Shown: positions 1 through 7,844 of the stretch, piece after piece
Layout: every line of letters begins with the position of its first letter
Numbering within the stretch: the stretch's first letter is position 1
Notes under the pieces: model-generated
Seen by the model: only the letters and a program-made list of their open reading frames with translations
Told to the model about the DNA's origin: nothing
Database searches by the model: none
Source of the DNA: JADFQT01 sp047516825
Lineage (GTDB): Bacteria; Chloroflexota; Dehalococcoidia; Lucifugimonadales; UBA3495
Length of the DNA stretch: 21,546 nt
NCBI GenBank assembly: GCA_047516825.1
Contig: JAKZUA010000195.1
Span: 1-21,546 of the forward strand
Reading direction: 5' to 3'
Program-made: the position numbers and the translations under genes

Positions 1-98
1 TTGGCTTTGATATGGGGCAAGCTAAAGGGGGCTTATCACCGGCGAAGCTCAGGGGACGGGAGCGTAGGTTTCCCCGCAAAACCTCGGATGCACTGGTC

Positions 99-285
99 AG
101 TAACTATCTTAAAACGACCCATGTCATTCCGAAGGAGCGAAGGGACTGAGGAATCTAAATCCTGGGCCCGTAAAACCTCATGAATCAGTATGACAGTTAC
201 ACCATAACCAATGGCGTCAGGGCCACATTCCCGGGGAATTTTTGGCCCCTCGCTTCGCTCTGGGTGACATTCTGAGATAGTTACT
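99..285. repeat. MITE-like element with 11-bp terminal inverted repeats
   Basis: AGTAACTATCT at 99-109 is matched by its exact reverse complement AGATAGTTACT at 275-285. Inside each terminus is a second, imperfect inverted block: GTCATTCCGAAGGAGCGAAG on the left, and the complement of CGCTTCGCTCTGGGTGAC on the right. There is no transposase and no evident target-site duplication. Positions 111-136 are identical over 26 nt to 10843-10868, so this is a dispersed family. A non-autonomous mobile element is the simplest reading; a REP-type transcript element is the alternative. Confidence 0.7.
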
Positions 286-408
286 TAATGATAACAGAGG
301 ATTCGGGGGCTGGTAGCGGGATTCCCGGCCAATAATCTATGACTTGGCGGTAAAGAAAAGGTCTAGACCCGTCCGGACCCTCTCCTTAAAGGGAGGCACA
401 AAAGTCGC

Positions 409-440
409 AGAAATAAGATTATTCCGCCGCTGTTGGCGGA
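409..440 (-). terminator. Intrinsic terminator of the flavin monooxygenase gene
   Basis: Read on the minus strand, TCCGCC, a 6-nt loop and GGCGGA form a perfect 6-bp GC-rich stem. It is followed by the U-rich tract ATAATCTTATTTCT and starts about 12 nt after the stop codon at 453. Confidence 0.6.
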
Positions 441-452
441 GCAAGGGAAGAC

Positions 453-1616
453 TTAAGTCCGGCCCGTATAATAGGCATCGGTGGCTGTCTTCAAACCGCT
501 AATCCGGTTCCTCTGCAGGTCTACACTCCGCTCGGCGGCCCAACGGTTGGAAACCTCTATACCCGTTAGGGAGCCCTGGAAGCGGGGCATCACGTAGCGG
601 GCCAGCAGCTCGTAGCTGTGTTTGATCTTCTCAAAGGGGGCCCAATCCTCAACCCGAATCATGAAGCTGCCGAAGCCGCCGCTAATTTCCTGAAGCCGCT
701 CAATTCCGGCGATGCAGTCGTCGGGGGTTCCGACGATCCACTGATTGTGCTCCACCATGTAGTCGACGATCTGGTCGGCGGGAACGTCTGGAATTTCATT
801 CCCCAAGGTCTGGCCAAAGTATTCGGTAACTATCCGGCCCCCGCCCAGCCGGATGTCCTCATAAGCTTCCTTCTTGCTTTCGGCCAGGTGCATGCCCACC
901 ACCAGACCCCAATCCTCTCTCCTCACCGTCTTATCATGCTCGGCCGCCGATTCCTCCGCTATGGACCAGAGCTCCTTCAGGCTGGTCTGCCGTATCGTGT
1001 CCCGGGGGATGCTCATGGACAGTACGGCTGCGCCGTGCTTTCCCGCCAGACTCACCCCAGCGGGCGACTGGACCGAGGCCACGGCCACCGGTACGTGAGG
1101 CTCCTGGTACGGCCTGAGCTGGAGGACCGCCTCGTTTAGCTCAAACCAGTCGCTCTTGTAGGTGAGGGGTTCAGTTTCGGTGAAAAGGCGCAGGATAATG
1201 CCCAGCGACTCATCCATCATCTCCCGCTGCCGCGCGGGATCGATGCCCAGCATCAGGGCGTCGGAGGCCAGGGCCCCCGGACCGACGCCCAGGATAACCC
1301 GGCCTCGGGTTAAATGGTCCAGCAATACCATACGGTTGGCCACCATGTACGGGTGATGATAGGGCAGGCTGATTACGCCGGAACCCAACCTGATGTGGCG
1401 GGTGCGCTCCGCGGCCGTCGCCATGAAAACCTCCGGAGAAGCGATGGTCTCCCATCCGGCGCTATGGTGTTCGCCAATGTACGCCTCATCAAACCCCAAC
1501 ACATCCAGCCACTGGAGCAGTTCCAAGTCTCGCTCCAACGCCAGCGTCGGATTTTCACCCACCCGGTGGAAAGGGGCCATGAAAACCCCGAATTTCATCT
1601 TGCTGGACAGTGTCAT
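453..1616 (-). CDS. LLM-class flavin-dependent monooxygenase, LimB-like
   Basis: Predicted 387-aa bacterial luciferase-like (TIM-barrel) oxidoreductase that uses reduced flavin (FMNH2 or F420H2) and probably oxygen. The N-terminal MKFGVFMAPFHRVGENPTLA, then GFDEAYIGEHHSAGWE, RLGSGVISLPYHHP and LTRGRVILGVGPGALASDA, are the signature blocks of limonene 1,2-monooxygenase-like members. Length fits the family. The start is placed at 1616 because AGGAG lies 8 nt upstream; an in-frame extension of 39 residues further upstream is not protein-like. The gene is single, divergent from the VOC gene, and closed by a terminator at 409-440. LimB resemblance does not prove terpene specificity; many such paralogs have unknown substrates. 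Family call firm, substrate unknown. Confidence 0.9.
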   Translation of the reverse strand: MTLSSKMKFGVFMAPFHRVGENPTLALERDLELLQWLDVLGFDEAYIGEHHSAGWETIASPEVFMATAAERTRHIRLGSGVISLPYHHPYMVANRMVLLDHLTRGRVILGVGPGALASDALMLGIDPARQREMMDESLGIILRLFTETEPLTYKSDWFELNEAVLQLRPYQEPHVPVAVASVQSPAGVSLAGKHGAAVLSMSIPRDTIRQTSLKELWSIAEESAAEHDKTVRREDWGLVVGMHLAESKKEAYEDIRLGGGRIVTEYFGQTLGNEIPDVPADQIVDYMVEHNQWIVGTPDDCIAGIERLQEISGGFGSFMIRVEDWAPFEKIKHSYELLARYVMPRFQGSLTGIEVSNRWAAERSVDLQRNRISGLKTATDAYYTGRT

Positions 1617-1714
1617 GATGTCGCTCCTGTCTCTGAATCTTCCCCTTACTTCAAACCCGGCGACTTTTAAGCCTAGGCCGGGCCATGCCGGGGAAACAGC
1701 TATTCCCAAAATGA

Positions 1715-1723
1715 ATTCTAACA
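1715..1723 (-). promoter_or_regulatory. Candidate extended -10 promoter for the flavin monooxygenase
   Basis: Minus-strand TGtTAGAAT is an extended -10 with five of six TATAAT positions, about 100 nt upstream of the chosen start codon. No good -35 is seen. Confidence 0.35.
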
Positions 1724-1791
1724 TGAGCCGCACGTTTCAGCTATCGAAAGCAGGTCTGAAATCTCCCCTAAGCCGCCGCCGGTTGCTCAAG

Positions 1792-1821
1792 TTGGCGAAC
1801 TACTATCAAAGATGGTATCTT
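1792..1821 (+). promoter_or_regulatory. Candidate promoter for the VOC gene
   Basis: TTGGCG, an 18-nt spacer and TATCTT, with TG one base before the -10. It would give a leader of about 70-75 nt to the ATG at 1902. Confidence 0.35.
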
Positions 1822-1901
1822 GAAGCCTGCCGTTCTCAAGAAACCCCCAGGAAGGAGATGGGGCCCCGCAAAAAAATTGGTCGCTAAAGGAGAAGAGCCC
1901 G

Positions 1902-2330
1902 ATGCCACAAATTAAGCACATTGCCATCGCAACTCAGGACGCCGACGCCACCGCCAAGTTTTATACGGAAGTATTCGGGATGAGGGAGATAGCCAAGCTG
2001 GATAGTCCCAATGCCTCTGGGTACTATCTCAGCGACGGCAACATTAATCTGGCGATTTTGGATTTCAAGAATGACCAGGTAACCGGTCCGGAGTATGGTA
2101 CCGGCTTCAGTGGCATTCACCACATAGGTTTCGAGGTGGAAAGCCTGGAAGAGATCGCTGAGAAGCTGCAAAAAGCCGGGTCCCAGCCGAGGGACGATAT
2201 CAACCGGGCCCTGGGCGTGGGGATGGGCGGCCCGGCCCACGCCAATGTGGAGGTCAAATACGGTGGCCCCAACGGCGAGATCATAGATGTTTCTCAGACC
2301 GGATGGGTTGGGACTCGCGGCTTAGACTAG
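1902..2330 (+). CDS. VOC-superfamily (glyoxalase/dioxygenase-fold) protein
   Basis: A 142-aa protein of the vicinal-oxygen-chelate fold. It opens with the first beta-alpha module IKHIAIATQDADATAKFY, and the second module begins at GIHHIGFEVESLEEI near residue 71. Likely metal ligands are His6, His73 or His74, and Glu126 in GPNGEIIDVSQ. The fourth usual ligand, in the INLAIL strand, is not obvious. Lyases, dioxygenases and epimerases share this fold, and the sequence does not choose among them. AGGAG stands 11 nt before the ATG. It is divergent from the flavin monooxygenase and convergent with the thiolase operon. A role in the same oxidative catabolism is plausible from position only. Confidence 0.85.
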   Translation: MPQIKHIAIATQDADATAKFYTEVFGMREIAKLDSPNASGYYLSDGNINLAILDFKNDQVTGPEYGTGFSGIHHIGFEVESLEEIAEKLQKAGSQPRDDINRALGVGMGGPAHANVEVKYGGPNGEIIDVSQTGWVGTRGLD

Positions 2331-2361
2331 AACGGGTTCAGCATAACTGAATAACTGACCG

Positions 2362-2401
2362 GGCAAAAATTCAGCGCCCTGGACCGGAAGGGCGGGGCGC
2401 T
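2362..2401 (-). terminator. Intrinsic terminator of the amidase-thiolase operon
   Basis: On the minus strand AGCGCCC pairs with GGGCGCT (7-bp perfect stem, long loop that may fold further). The tail is GAATTTTTG. It lies 30 nt past the DUF35 stop. The same stem could also block transcription coming from the convergent VOC gene. Confidence 0.6.
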
Positions 2402-2430
2402 TCCCAATTCTCTAAAAGGGTTTCTTCGCG

Positions 2431-2844
2431 CTAGGCAGGATGAAAGGCTAGGGCGGGTTGGTCCTGGTCCAGGTCTTCCAGCTCCAACACAACCGGCGTG
2501 CCGGTCTGAATATTCTGCGGGTTGCTGGCGTCTACGCCCAACAGGCGGGCGCTGATGCGGGGCCCTTCCTCAAGGGTGACCACGCCGCTGCAGTAGGGAT
2601 TGTCCCGGCCGTATCCTTGCTCCCCCATGGCTACCGGCACTATGGAAATGCAGGTGAAGGTGCTCAGCTGTCCCTTGCCGCTGAACTGGTGCCACTCCAC
2701 CTTCCGGCTGTGACAAGCCGGACAAAGGGGCCGCGGCACGGCGGATAGATGGGCGCAATCCCGGCAGCGGATGCCCATCAGTCTGCCCTCCTTTAGATAT
2801 TCGTAGAAGGAGGCGGCGTTGAATTCCCGAGCCTCGTCAGCCAT
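2431..2844 (-). CDS. DUF35 Zn-ribbon/OB-fold protein (thiolase partner)
   Basis: A 137-aa protein with an N-terminal helix, a rubredoxin-like zinc ribbon with Cys27, Cys30, Cys41 and Cys44 (IRCRDC ... LCPACHS), then an OB-fold segment from about residue 52 (KGQLSTFTCISIVP) to the C-terminus. DUF35 proteins commonly form complexes with SCP2-type thiolases or thiolase-fold enzymes, where the OB fold helps bind acyl-CoA. Here the thiolase stop is only 7 nt upstream, so the two are probably translationally coupled and act as one enzyme. It is the last gene of the directon and precedes the terminator at 2362-2401. Confidence 0.9.
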   Translation of the reverse strand: MADEAREFNAASFYEYLKEGRLMGIRCRDCAHLSAVPRPLCPACHSRKVEWHQFSGKGQLSTFTCISIVPVAMGEQGYGRDNPYCSGVVTLEEGPRISARLLGVDASNPQNIQTGTPVVLELEDLDQDQPALAFHPA

Positions 2845-2851
2845 GCCGCCG

Positions 2852-4129
2852 CTAACCTCTCCGCAGAATGTTGACCACGCAGGTGCCGCCGGTACCTCCC
2901 ACGTTATGAGTGAGGCCGACCTCCAAGTTGGGATCGGACAGCTGCCTGGCCCCGGCTTCGCCTCTCAGTTGGTGAAAAACCTCGATCACCTGCGCAACGC
3001 CGGAGGCGCCCACAGGATGTCCCTTGGATTTAAGTCCGCCCGAGGTGTTGATGGGCCGGTCCCCGGTCAAAGCGGTTCTCCCTTCATCCACCGCCCGGGG
3101 TCCCTCGCCCGGTGCGAAAAAGCTCAGGTCTTCGGTGGCGATGATCTCAGCGATGGTGAAGCAGTCATGGACCTCCGCCACCTGGACATCCTGCGGGGTA
3201 ATGCCGGCCATCTGATAGGCCTGCGCCGCGGCATACTTGGCTGCCGACAAGGAAGTCAGCTCTTCGGCGTCGTGCAGCGGCCGGCCGCTTGCTTGCCCCA
3301 TACCCGCGATATGCACCGGCTTTTCGGTGAAGTTGCGGGCAATGTCCGCGCTTACGAGGAGTAGGCAGGACGCTCCATCGGTTATGGGGGCGCAGTCGTA
3401 GAGTCGAAGCGGCCAGGCAATCCAGGGGTTGGACGCCGGGTCATTCAAGAAATCCAGCTCGTCCTTCCAATCCGGGACAGTTTCTCCCCTCTGCTCGGCG
3501 CGAACCTGGCGGCGCTCCATCATCTGGCGAATAGTCACGTTGAACTGGGCCTTGGGATTCAGGGCGCCGTTATTATGATTCTTGATGCCCACCTTCAGCA
3601 AATGATCCAGGTTGGTTTCGTACCGGTCCATGTGGGCCTTGGCCAAAGCCCCGTAAATGCCGGGGAAGGTCAGCCCGGCGGGCACCTCATACAGACCATC
3701 GGCGGCGGTGGCCAGCACGCCGGTTACCCCTTCGGTCGGCAGGCCGGTCATCTTTTCCACCCCGCCGACCAGCACCACGTCGTACATGCCGGAAGCGATG
3801 GCCATCACGCCTTCCCGCAGGGCGCTGCCGCTGCTGGCGCAAGCGTTTTCAATGCGGGTGACCGGAGCTGGGGTCATGCCCAGCCAGTCGGCGATGATGG
3901 GCGCGGTGTGCCCCTGGCCTTCAAACAAGTCTGAGGAGTAATTGCCCACGTAGCCGCACTCGATATCCTCGACGTCGATGCCCTGGTCCAGGTTGTCCAT
4001 CAGGTCCTGGAAGGCTTCAACGAACAGGTCTCGGCTGGTCTTGTCGCGAAATGCTCCAAACTGGGATATACCCGCGCCGACGATGGATACTGGACGTCCC
4101 AGCCGGCGCTTCTTGACTGATGCCACCAT
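2852..4129 (-). CDS. SCP2-type thiolase / acetyl-CoA acetyltransferase-like protein
   Basis: A 425-aa thiolase-fold enzyme, expected to make or cleave a beta-ketoacyl-CoA in the cytoplasm. Nucleophile Cys97 sits in ENACASSGSA. His321 is in AEVHDCFTIAE and His371 in GGLKSKGHPVGASG. The C-terminal loop is GGTGGTC with Cys417, so the catalytic set looks complete. The arrangement matches the SCP-x/lipid-transfer thiolases found with DUF35 rather than the tetrameric biosynthetic type. GGAGG lies 8 nt before the ATG. It follows the 101-aa gene by 80 nt and precedes DUF35 by 7 nt. A link to degradation of the acyl product released by the upstream amidases is an inference from order. Confidence 0.9.
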   Translation of the reverse strand: MVASVKKRRLGRPVSIVGAGISQFGAFRDKTSRDLFVEAFQDLMDNLDQGIDVEDIECGYVGNYSSDLFEGQGHTAPIIADWLGMTPAPVTRIENACASSGSALREGVMAIASGMYDVVLVGGVEKMTGLPTEGVTGVLATAADGLYEVPAGLTFPGIYGALAKAHMDRYETNLDHLLKVGIKNHNNGALNPKAQFNVTIRQMMERRQVRAEQRGETVPDWKDELDFLNDPASNPWIAWPLRLYDCAPITDGASCLLLVSADIARNFTEKPVHIAGMGQASGRPLHDAEELTSLSAAKYAAAQAYQMAGITPQDVQVAEVHDCFTIAEIIATEDLSFFAPGEGPRAVDEGRTALTGDRPINTSGGLKSKGHPVGASGVAQVIEVFHQLRGEAGARQLSDPNLEVGLTHNVGGTGGTCVVNILRRG

Positions 4130-4209
4130 TGTTGAAACCTCCGGAAGCTAAAGGATTAAAGCTAAGGCATTAACGAAAATCCGGTACGGGAAGGCAGACA
4201 GCTCGCCGA

Positions 4210-4515
4210 TTATCCGTACTTCTCTCCCAGGGCTTCCAGTCCGGCGGCCCCCAGGTCCTCGGGAGTCATCGCGACGCGGAACTCCACCGAGGCGTCGAAG
4301 GTGAGAAAGAAGGGCTCGGCGAGGGCCGGTACCTGGGATGGGTTGGTGACATCCACAATGAATATCTCTCCCCGTTTGCCGTTGCGTTCCGAGAAGTAGG
4401 CCGCCTCCGGCTTAAGGTCGGCCAATATCTGCTGAATTTTCTGCCCGACCGTCCCGTTCCTCACCAGGGTGTTGAATGGCTCCAGGGGAAAATTGACATC
4501 AATGAGCATGCGCAT
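4210..4515 (-). CDS. Conserved 101-aa protein of unknown function
   Basis: A small alpha/beta protein. The opening beta strand is MRMLIDVNFPLEPFNTLV, then a helix with VGQKIQQIL, KPEAAYFSERNGKRG, a second strand EIFIVDV, and FFLTFDASVEFRVAMTPEDL. The strand-helix-strand order with a conserved-looking AAYF..NGKRG block suggests a dimeric alpha+beta barrel-like fold. I recall similar short proteins being labelled 'panthothenate synthetase' or DUF3303-like without functional basis. The start is set at the first ATG, with GGAGG 11 nt upstream; the TTG further upstream lies in that Shine-Dalgarno. It sits between an amidase and the thiolase with about 80-nt gaps, so a pathway accessory role is possible. 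Confidence 0.75.
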   Translation of the reverse strand: MRMLIDVNFPLEPFNTLVRNGTVGQKIQQILADLKPEAAYFSERNGKRGEIFIVDVTNPSQVPALAEPFFLTFDASVEFRVAMTPEDLGAAGLEALGEKYG

Positions 4516-4596
4516 GGTGCGATATACCTCCAAGTTGATTCTATTTCAGGTTAGGAGGTTCTGTTGACCTCCAGTTCCTCGGGCAGGGAGCCATCA

Positions 4597-5943
4597 TCAT
4601 ACCGGCGGGGCCAAGTGCAAATCCAGGACTCCTTCGCACCAGCGGGCCGCCGCCAGCAGCCGGGCTTCGGCGAAGGGGGACGCTGCCAGCTGAATCCCCA
4701 GGGGCAGCCCCGATAGCGCTAGGCCGGAGGGAAGAGTGATGGCGGGCAAACCAGAGTAGGTCCACGGACCCTGAAACATGGTATTGCCGGTGTTGGAAAG
4801 GTCGGCCAGCGCCGCAGTGGGTGTGGACGGAGTGAGCAGCACGTCCGCCTGCTCCGCCAGGAGTTGCATGTCGGTGACAAATCGGAGGCGGCGCTCCTTG
4901 GCCCGAGAATAGCTGGCGGCGTCGACGGCCAGCCCCCGGCCCAGCATCTCCCTCAATTTTGGCTGATAGTCCTGGGCCCGCTTTTCGTACATCGGTTGAT
5001 GGAAAGCGGCTCCCTCCACCGCCATTATCAGCTGTTGATCGGCGATGGCGGTGTCGATGCTGTCCGGCATGGACAGCTCTTCCACCTGGGCTCCGGCTTG
5101 GCTCAACTGTTGCAGCACCTCGTCTACATTTTTCTGAGTCTCCGAATCGGCCCGCTCGTAGTAGAACCGGCGCAGAAACCCAATTCGTGGGGAAACCGGT
5201 GTCTCCAGTCCTTTTAGATAATCCGGAACCGCGGTTCGGGAAGCCACCGGGTCCGCCGTATCCGGCCCGGCCATAACCTGCAGCAAGAGCGCCGCGTCCT
5301 CCACAGTACGTACCAGCCAGCCCATGGTATCCAGAGTCCAGCTTACCGGTATCACACCGTACCGGCTGACCCGGCCAAAGGTGGGCTTGAAGCCGACCAG
5401 CCCGTTGTACGACGCTGGGCGTAGTACCGAGCCGACGGTTTGGGAGCCCATTGCCGCCGGGCACATGCGGGACGCCACGGCTACGGCCGAGCCGCTGCTG
5501 GAACCCCCCGGTGTGTGGGCGGGGTTCCAGGGGTTGATCGTCGGAGACGGGTCCATGCAGGCGAACTCGGTGGTAACAGTCTTGCCCAGCATGATGGCGC
5601 CGGCCCGTTTCAGAGAAGAAACGGTGGTGGCGTCATATTCGGGTACAAAGTCGGCGTAGACTTTGGAGCAGGCGGTGGTGGGAATGCCGGCGGTGTAATA
5701 GATGTCCTTGAGTCCGATGGGGACGCCATGGAGGGAACCAAGATTAGTGCCGGACTCTACCTCTTGCTCCTTGCGGCGTGCCTCCGAAAGCGCTTCCTCT
5801 CGGTCCAGGTATACCCAGGCTTTCAAGGCAGGCTCCAGAGAGTCGATACGGTCCAGCAGGGATTGGACCAAGGCAACCGGCGAAAGATCCCTGCTCTTGA
5901 TCTGCCGGGCCGCCTCAGACGCCGAAAGTTCAAAGGGTTGCAT
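4597..5943 (-). CDS. Amidase-signature hydrolase (downstream paralog)
   Basis: An amidase-signature (AS) family hydrolase of 448 aa, expected to split a C-N bond of an amide. Numbered from the upstream ATG at 5961, the triad is Lys85 (GVPIGLKD), cis-Ser154 (PGGSSSGS) and nucleophile Ser178 (QTVGSVLRPAS). The 24-residue spacing between the serines matches the family. The nucleophile motif is unusual: QTVGS replaces the common DTGGS. The start at 5943 is preferred because AGGAG sits 8 nt upstream; the 5961 ATG overlaps that Shine-Dalgarno. It shares RVSRYGV..SW..DT with the upstream amidase, so the two are tandem paralogs. GatA is unlikely because no gatB is present. Substrate unknown. Confidence 0.88.
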   Translation of the reverse strand: MQPFELSASEAARQIKSRDLSPVALVQSLLDRIDSLEPALKAWVYLDREEALSEARRKEQEVESGTNLGSLHGVPIGLKDIYYTAGIPTTACSKVYADFVPEYDATTVSSLKRAGAIMLGKTVTTEFACMDPSPTINPWNPAHTPGGSSSGSAVAVASRMCPAAMGSQTVGSVLRPASYNGLVGFKPTFGRVSRYGVIPVSWTLDTMGWLVRTVEDAALLLQVMAGPDTADPVASRTAVPDYLKGLETPVSPRIGFLRRFYYERADSETQKNVDEVLQQLSQAGAQVEELSMPDSIDTAIADQQLIMAVEGAAFHQPMYEKRAQDYQPKLREMLGRGLAVDAASYSRAKERRLRFVTDMQLLAEQADVLLTPSTPTAALADLSNTGNTMFQGPWTYSGLPAITLPSGLALSGLPLGIQLAASPFAEARLLAAARWCEGVLDLHLAPPV

Positions 5944-6010
5944 CTCCGAGTCTCCTCCCATTCGAATAGGCCTCCGGGTTGTCTGACCGTTAACCGGGGT
6001 TTCCTGTGTG

Positions 6011-7426
6011 TTAAATCGGCGGCCGGCGGGTATGCCAGTCGGTGGCCTGTTCGTAGGCGTGGGCCACCCGGAAAACGGTGGTTTCGTCGAAGGGTTTGCC
6101 CGCGATTTGCAGGCCGATTGGCAGGTCTTGGGTAGTGAAACCGCAGTTTATGGAGAGGGCCGGGGTATTTGCCAGGTTGAAGGGAGAGGTAAAACCGCGG
6201 CGTCCGGCGAAACCGGCGATGACTTCCTGCTTGCTGCTAATGCCGGCCTGCTCCGGTATTACTGGCGCCGGAATGGAGGATGTGGGCATTACCAGAACAT
6301 CCACTCGCTCCAGGGCGTCCAAGATCTGCCGGCGCAGCACCTGGCGCAGCCGAGCGGCCTTCTGGTAAGCCGCCGCCGGCTGAATGCTGCCCATAAGCAT
6401 GCGTACCTGATTGTTGTGGTCGAACTGGTCCAGCCGCGTGGCAATATTATCCTGGTTCAGCGCGGCTACATCGGAGGCTATTATCGCCGAGGAGATCGCC
6501 GCCGAGTCGACAATCAGGGGCAGAGAAACCTCCTCCACGCTGGCGCCCAACTCGCCCAGAACGGCGATGGCCTTGACCACCGCGTTTCCCACTTCAGGCT
6601 CCACCACATTGGTATGGACTCGCTCGGTAACCACGCCAACCTTCAGACCGGCGATATCGTTGGTTAAGGCCGAGAGATAATCCGGAACGGGTACGTTCCA
6701 AGTCAAAGGATCCTTGCTATCATATCCGGCTATGGCCCCCAGGGTCATGGCGCAGTCGGCGGTGGTGCGGGAGATGGGTCCGACGGTGTCCATGGACCAG
6801 GATGCGCCAAATACACCATAACGGCTGACCCGGCCCCAGCTGGGCCGGATACCTACCAATCCGCAGAAAGATGCTGGGCCCCGGATGGAGCCTCCGGTGT
6901 CCTCCCCCAACGACGTGGAACAGAGACAGGCGGCAGTGGCGGCTCCCGAGCCGCTGCTGGAAGTCCCCGGATTGCGCGACAAATCCCACGGGTTGCGGGG
7001 ACGGCCGTAGGGGTGATGAAAGGCATCACCGCTGGCGAACTCGCTCATGTTTAGTTTGCCCAGCAGCACCGATCCGGCTTGTTTTAGATTGGCTACGACC
7101 GTAGCGTCATGGTCGGGAATAAAATCTCGGTGCACGTTAGAGCCATTGGTGGTGCGGATGCCTTGGGTGTTGAATTGGTCCTTAACGGCCACCGGTATTC
7201 CGTGCATGGGCCCTTTGTATTGACCGGCGCTGATATCAGCTTCGGCTTGTCGGGCTGCCGCCAAAGCCTCTTCTTTACATACGGTGATGTAGGAGTTGAG
7301 CTTGCCGTCCACCTGCTCTATGCGGTCCAGATAGGCCTGAGTAGCCTCAACGGGAGAAACCTCCCTGGCCCGAATTAGCTGGGCCAGATGGGTTGCTGGC
7401 AAGAAGGGAATTTCCGATTTATTCAT
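6011..7426 (-). CDS. Amidase-signature hydrolase (upstream paralog)
   Basis: A 471-aa AS-family amidase. Numbered from the ATG at 7435, the triad is Lys85 (GIPVAVKDQ), cis-Ser159 (NPGTSSSGSGA) and Ser183 (EDTGGSIRGPAS). Its DTGGS nucleophile motif is canonical, unlike that of the paralog. CGLVGIRPSWGRVSRYGV follows as usual. The start at 7426 has CGGAG 9 nt upstream; the ATG at 7435 abuts that site. It directly follows the 63-aa AtzG-like gene (95-nt gap) and precedes the second amidase (67-nt gap). The pairing with a small helical protein recalls AtzG-AtzE or GatC-GatA. Biuret-type, ureide or aryl-amide substrates are all possible. Confidence 0.9.
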   Translation of the reverse strand: MNKSEIPFLPATHLAQLIRAREVSPVEATQAYLDRIEQVDGKLNSYITVCKEEALAAARQAEADISAGQYKGPMHGIPVAVKDQFNTQGIRTTNGSNVHRDFIPDHDATVVANLKQAGSVLLGKLNMSEFASGDAFHHPYGRPRNPWDLSRNPGTSSSGSGAATAACLCSTSLGEDTGGSIRGPASFCGLVGIRPSWGRVSRYGVFGASWSMDTVGPISRTTADCAMTLGAIAGYDSKDPLTWNVPVPDYLSALTNDIAGLKVGVVTERVHTNVVEPEVGNAVVKAIAVLGELGASVEEVSLPLIVDSAAISSAIIASDVAALNQDNIATRLDQFDHNNQVRMLMGSIQPAAAYQKAARLRQVLRRQILDALERVDVLVMPTSSIPAPVIPEQAGISSKQEVIAGFAGRRGFTSPFNLANTPALSINCGFTTQDLPIGLQIAGKPFDETTVFRVAHAYEQATDWHTRRPPI

Positions 7427-7521
7427 TGAGGCCATCTCCGTCGCAGCTAACTCCCTTTGGGGCGCGGGTGTCCCCTGTGGCCGGTGTTACCCCTGGGAAG
7501 AGGAGAGCGGAGTCGGGGGTA

Positions 7522-7713
7522 TTAGTCTGCCATGTTGTGAGGGAGAACTATAGGCAGCGGCTCAACCTGCTCCCAGTCCGGCGCCGATATCTTTCCCAGG
7601 GTTTCCAGCAGGCCATTGAGGCTGTAACCGACCTCCGTCAGCAGATGATCGGGGATTTCCACGCCGGCTGCCTTGGCCAGCGCCCGGATTTCGATATCAG
7701 TAAGATCGGCCAT
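7522..7713 (-). CDS. AtzG/GatC-like small amidase-associated protein
   Basis: A 63-aa protein that opens MADLTDIEIRALAKAAGVEI, followed by the helical LLTEVGYSLNGLLETLGKI and the tail VEPLPIVLPHNMAD. Two helices followed by a 'EPxPxxxP'-like tail resemble DUF4089/AtzG proteins, which bind AS-family amidases, and more distantly GatC. Its position immediately upstream of an amidase supports this. The start is chosen at the ATG with AGAGG 8 nt upstream; the longer in-frame extension to 7812 is basic, proline-rich and overlaps the promoter. It is the first gene of the directon. Family assignment rests on short similarity and context. Confidence 0.75.
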   Translation of the reverse strand: MADLTDIEIRALAKAAGVEIPDHLLTEVGYSLNGLLETLGKISAPDWEQVEPLPIVLPHNMAD

Positions 7714-7815
7714 GCTATTGCCTCTTGGAGGATATTTCCGCTGGGATTCTCCCCGGGTATCTCCCGGAGCACATCTAGGAGCGGACCTTGCATAGGTCAG
7801 CTTGGGAACCAACCA

Positions 7816-7844
7816 ATTGTGCGCCGCCGGTAGAGGGTTGTCAA
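7816..7844 (-). promoter_or_regulatory. Sigma-70 promoter of the amidase-thiolase directon
   Basis: The minus strand shows TTGACA (7839-7844), a 17-nt spacer and CACAAT (7816-7821). The -35 is perfect and the -10 matches four of six. Transcription would begin near 7809, about 95 nt before the 63-aa gene. Confidence 0.6.

Larger units (their letters stand above)
1..452. other. Gene-free left edge
   Basis: No convincing coding region is seen. A short open frame at the left edge runs into the inverted-repeat element at 99-285 and has no ribosome binding site or family resemblance. Positions 1-98 look GC-rich and structured, but I matched them to no RNA family. Positions 286-408 hold nothing recognisable. 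The terminator of the flavin monooxygenase gene lies at 409-440. Confidence 0.5.

Noticed and set aside
1..98. Riboswitch or structural RNA fragment (TPP, SAM, RNase P, tmRNA considered)
   Set aside because: Some short words recall riboswitch cores, but the conserved elements are not in the right order.
618..1139. 173-codon plus-strand open frame
   Set aside because: Antisense to the flavin monooxygenase with no domain features or ribosome site.
4541..5464. 307-codon minus-strand open frame
   Set aside because: It overlaps the amidase gene in another frame, is Gly/Arg-rich and low in sense, and the amidase frame has full family motifs.
6011..7713. GatCA aminoacyl-tRNA amidotransferase
   Set aside because: No gatB, two amidase paralogs and a catabolic context; the small protein has an AtzG-like tail rather than a clear GatC sequence.
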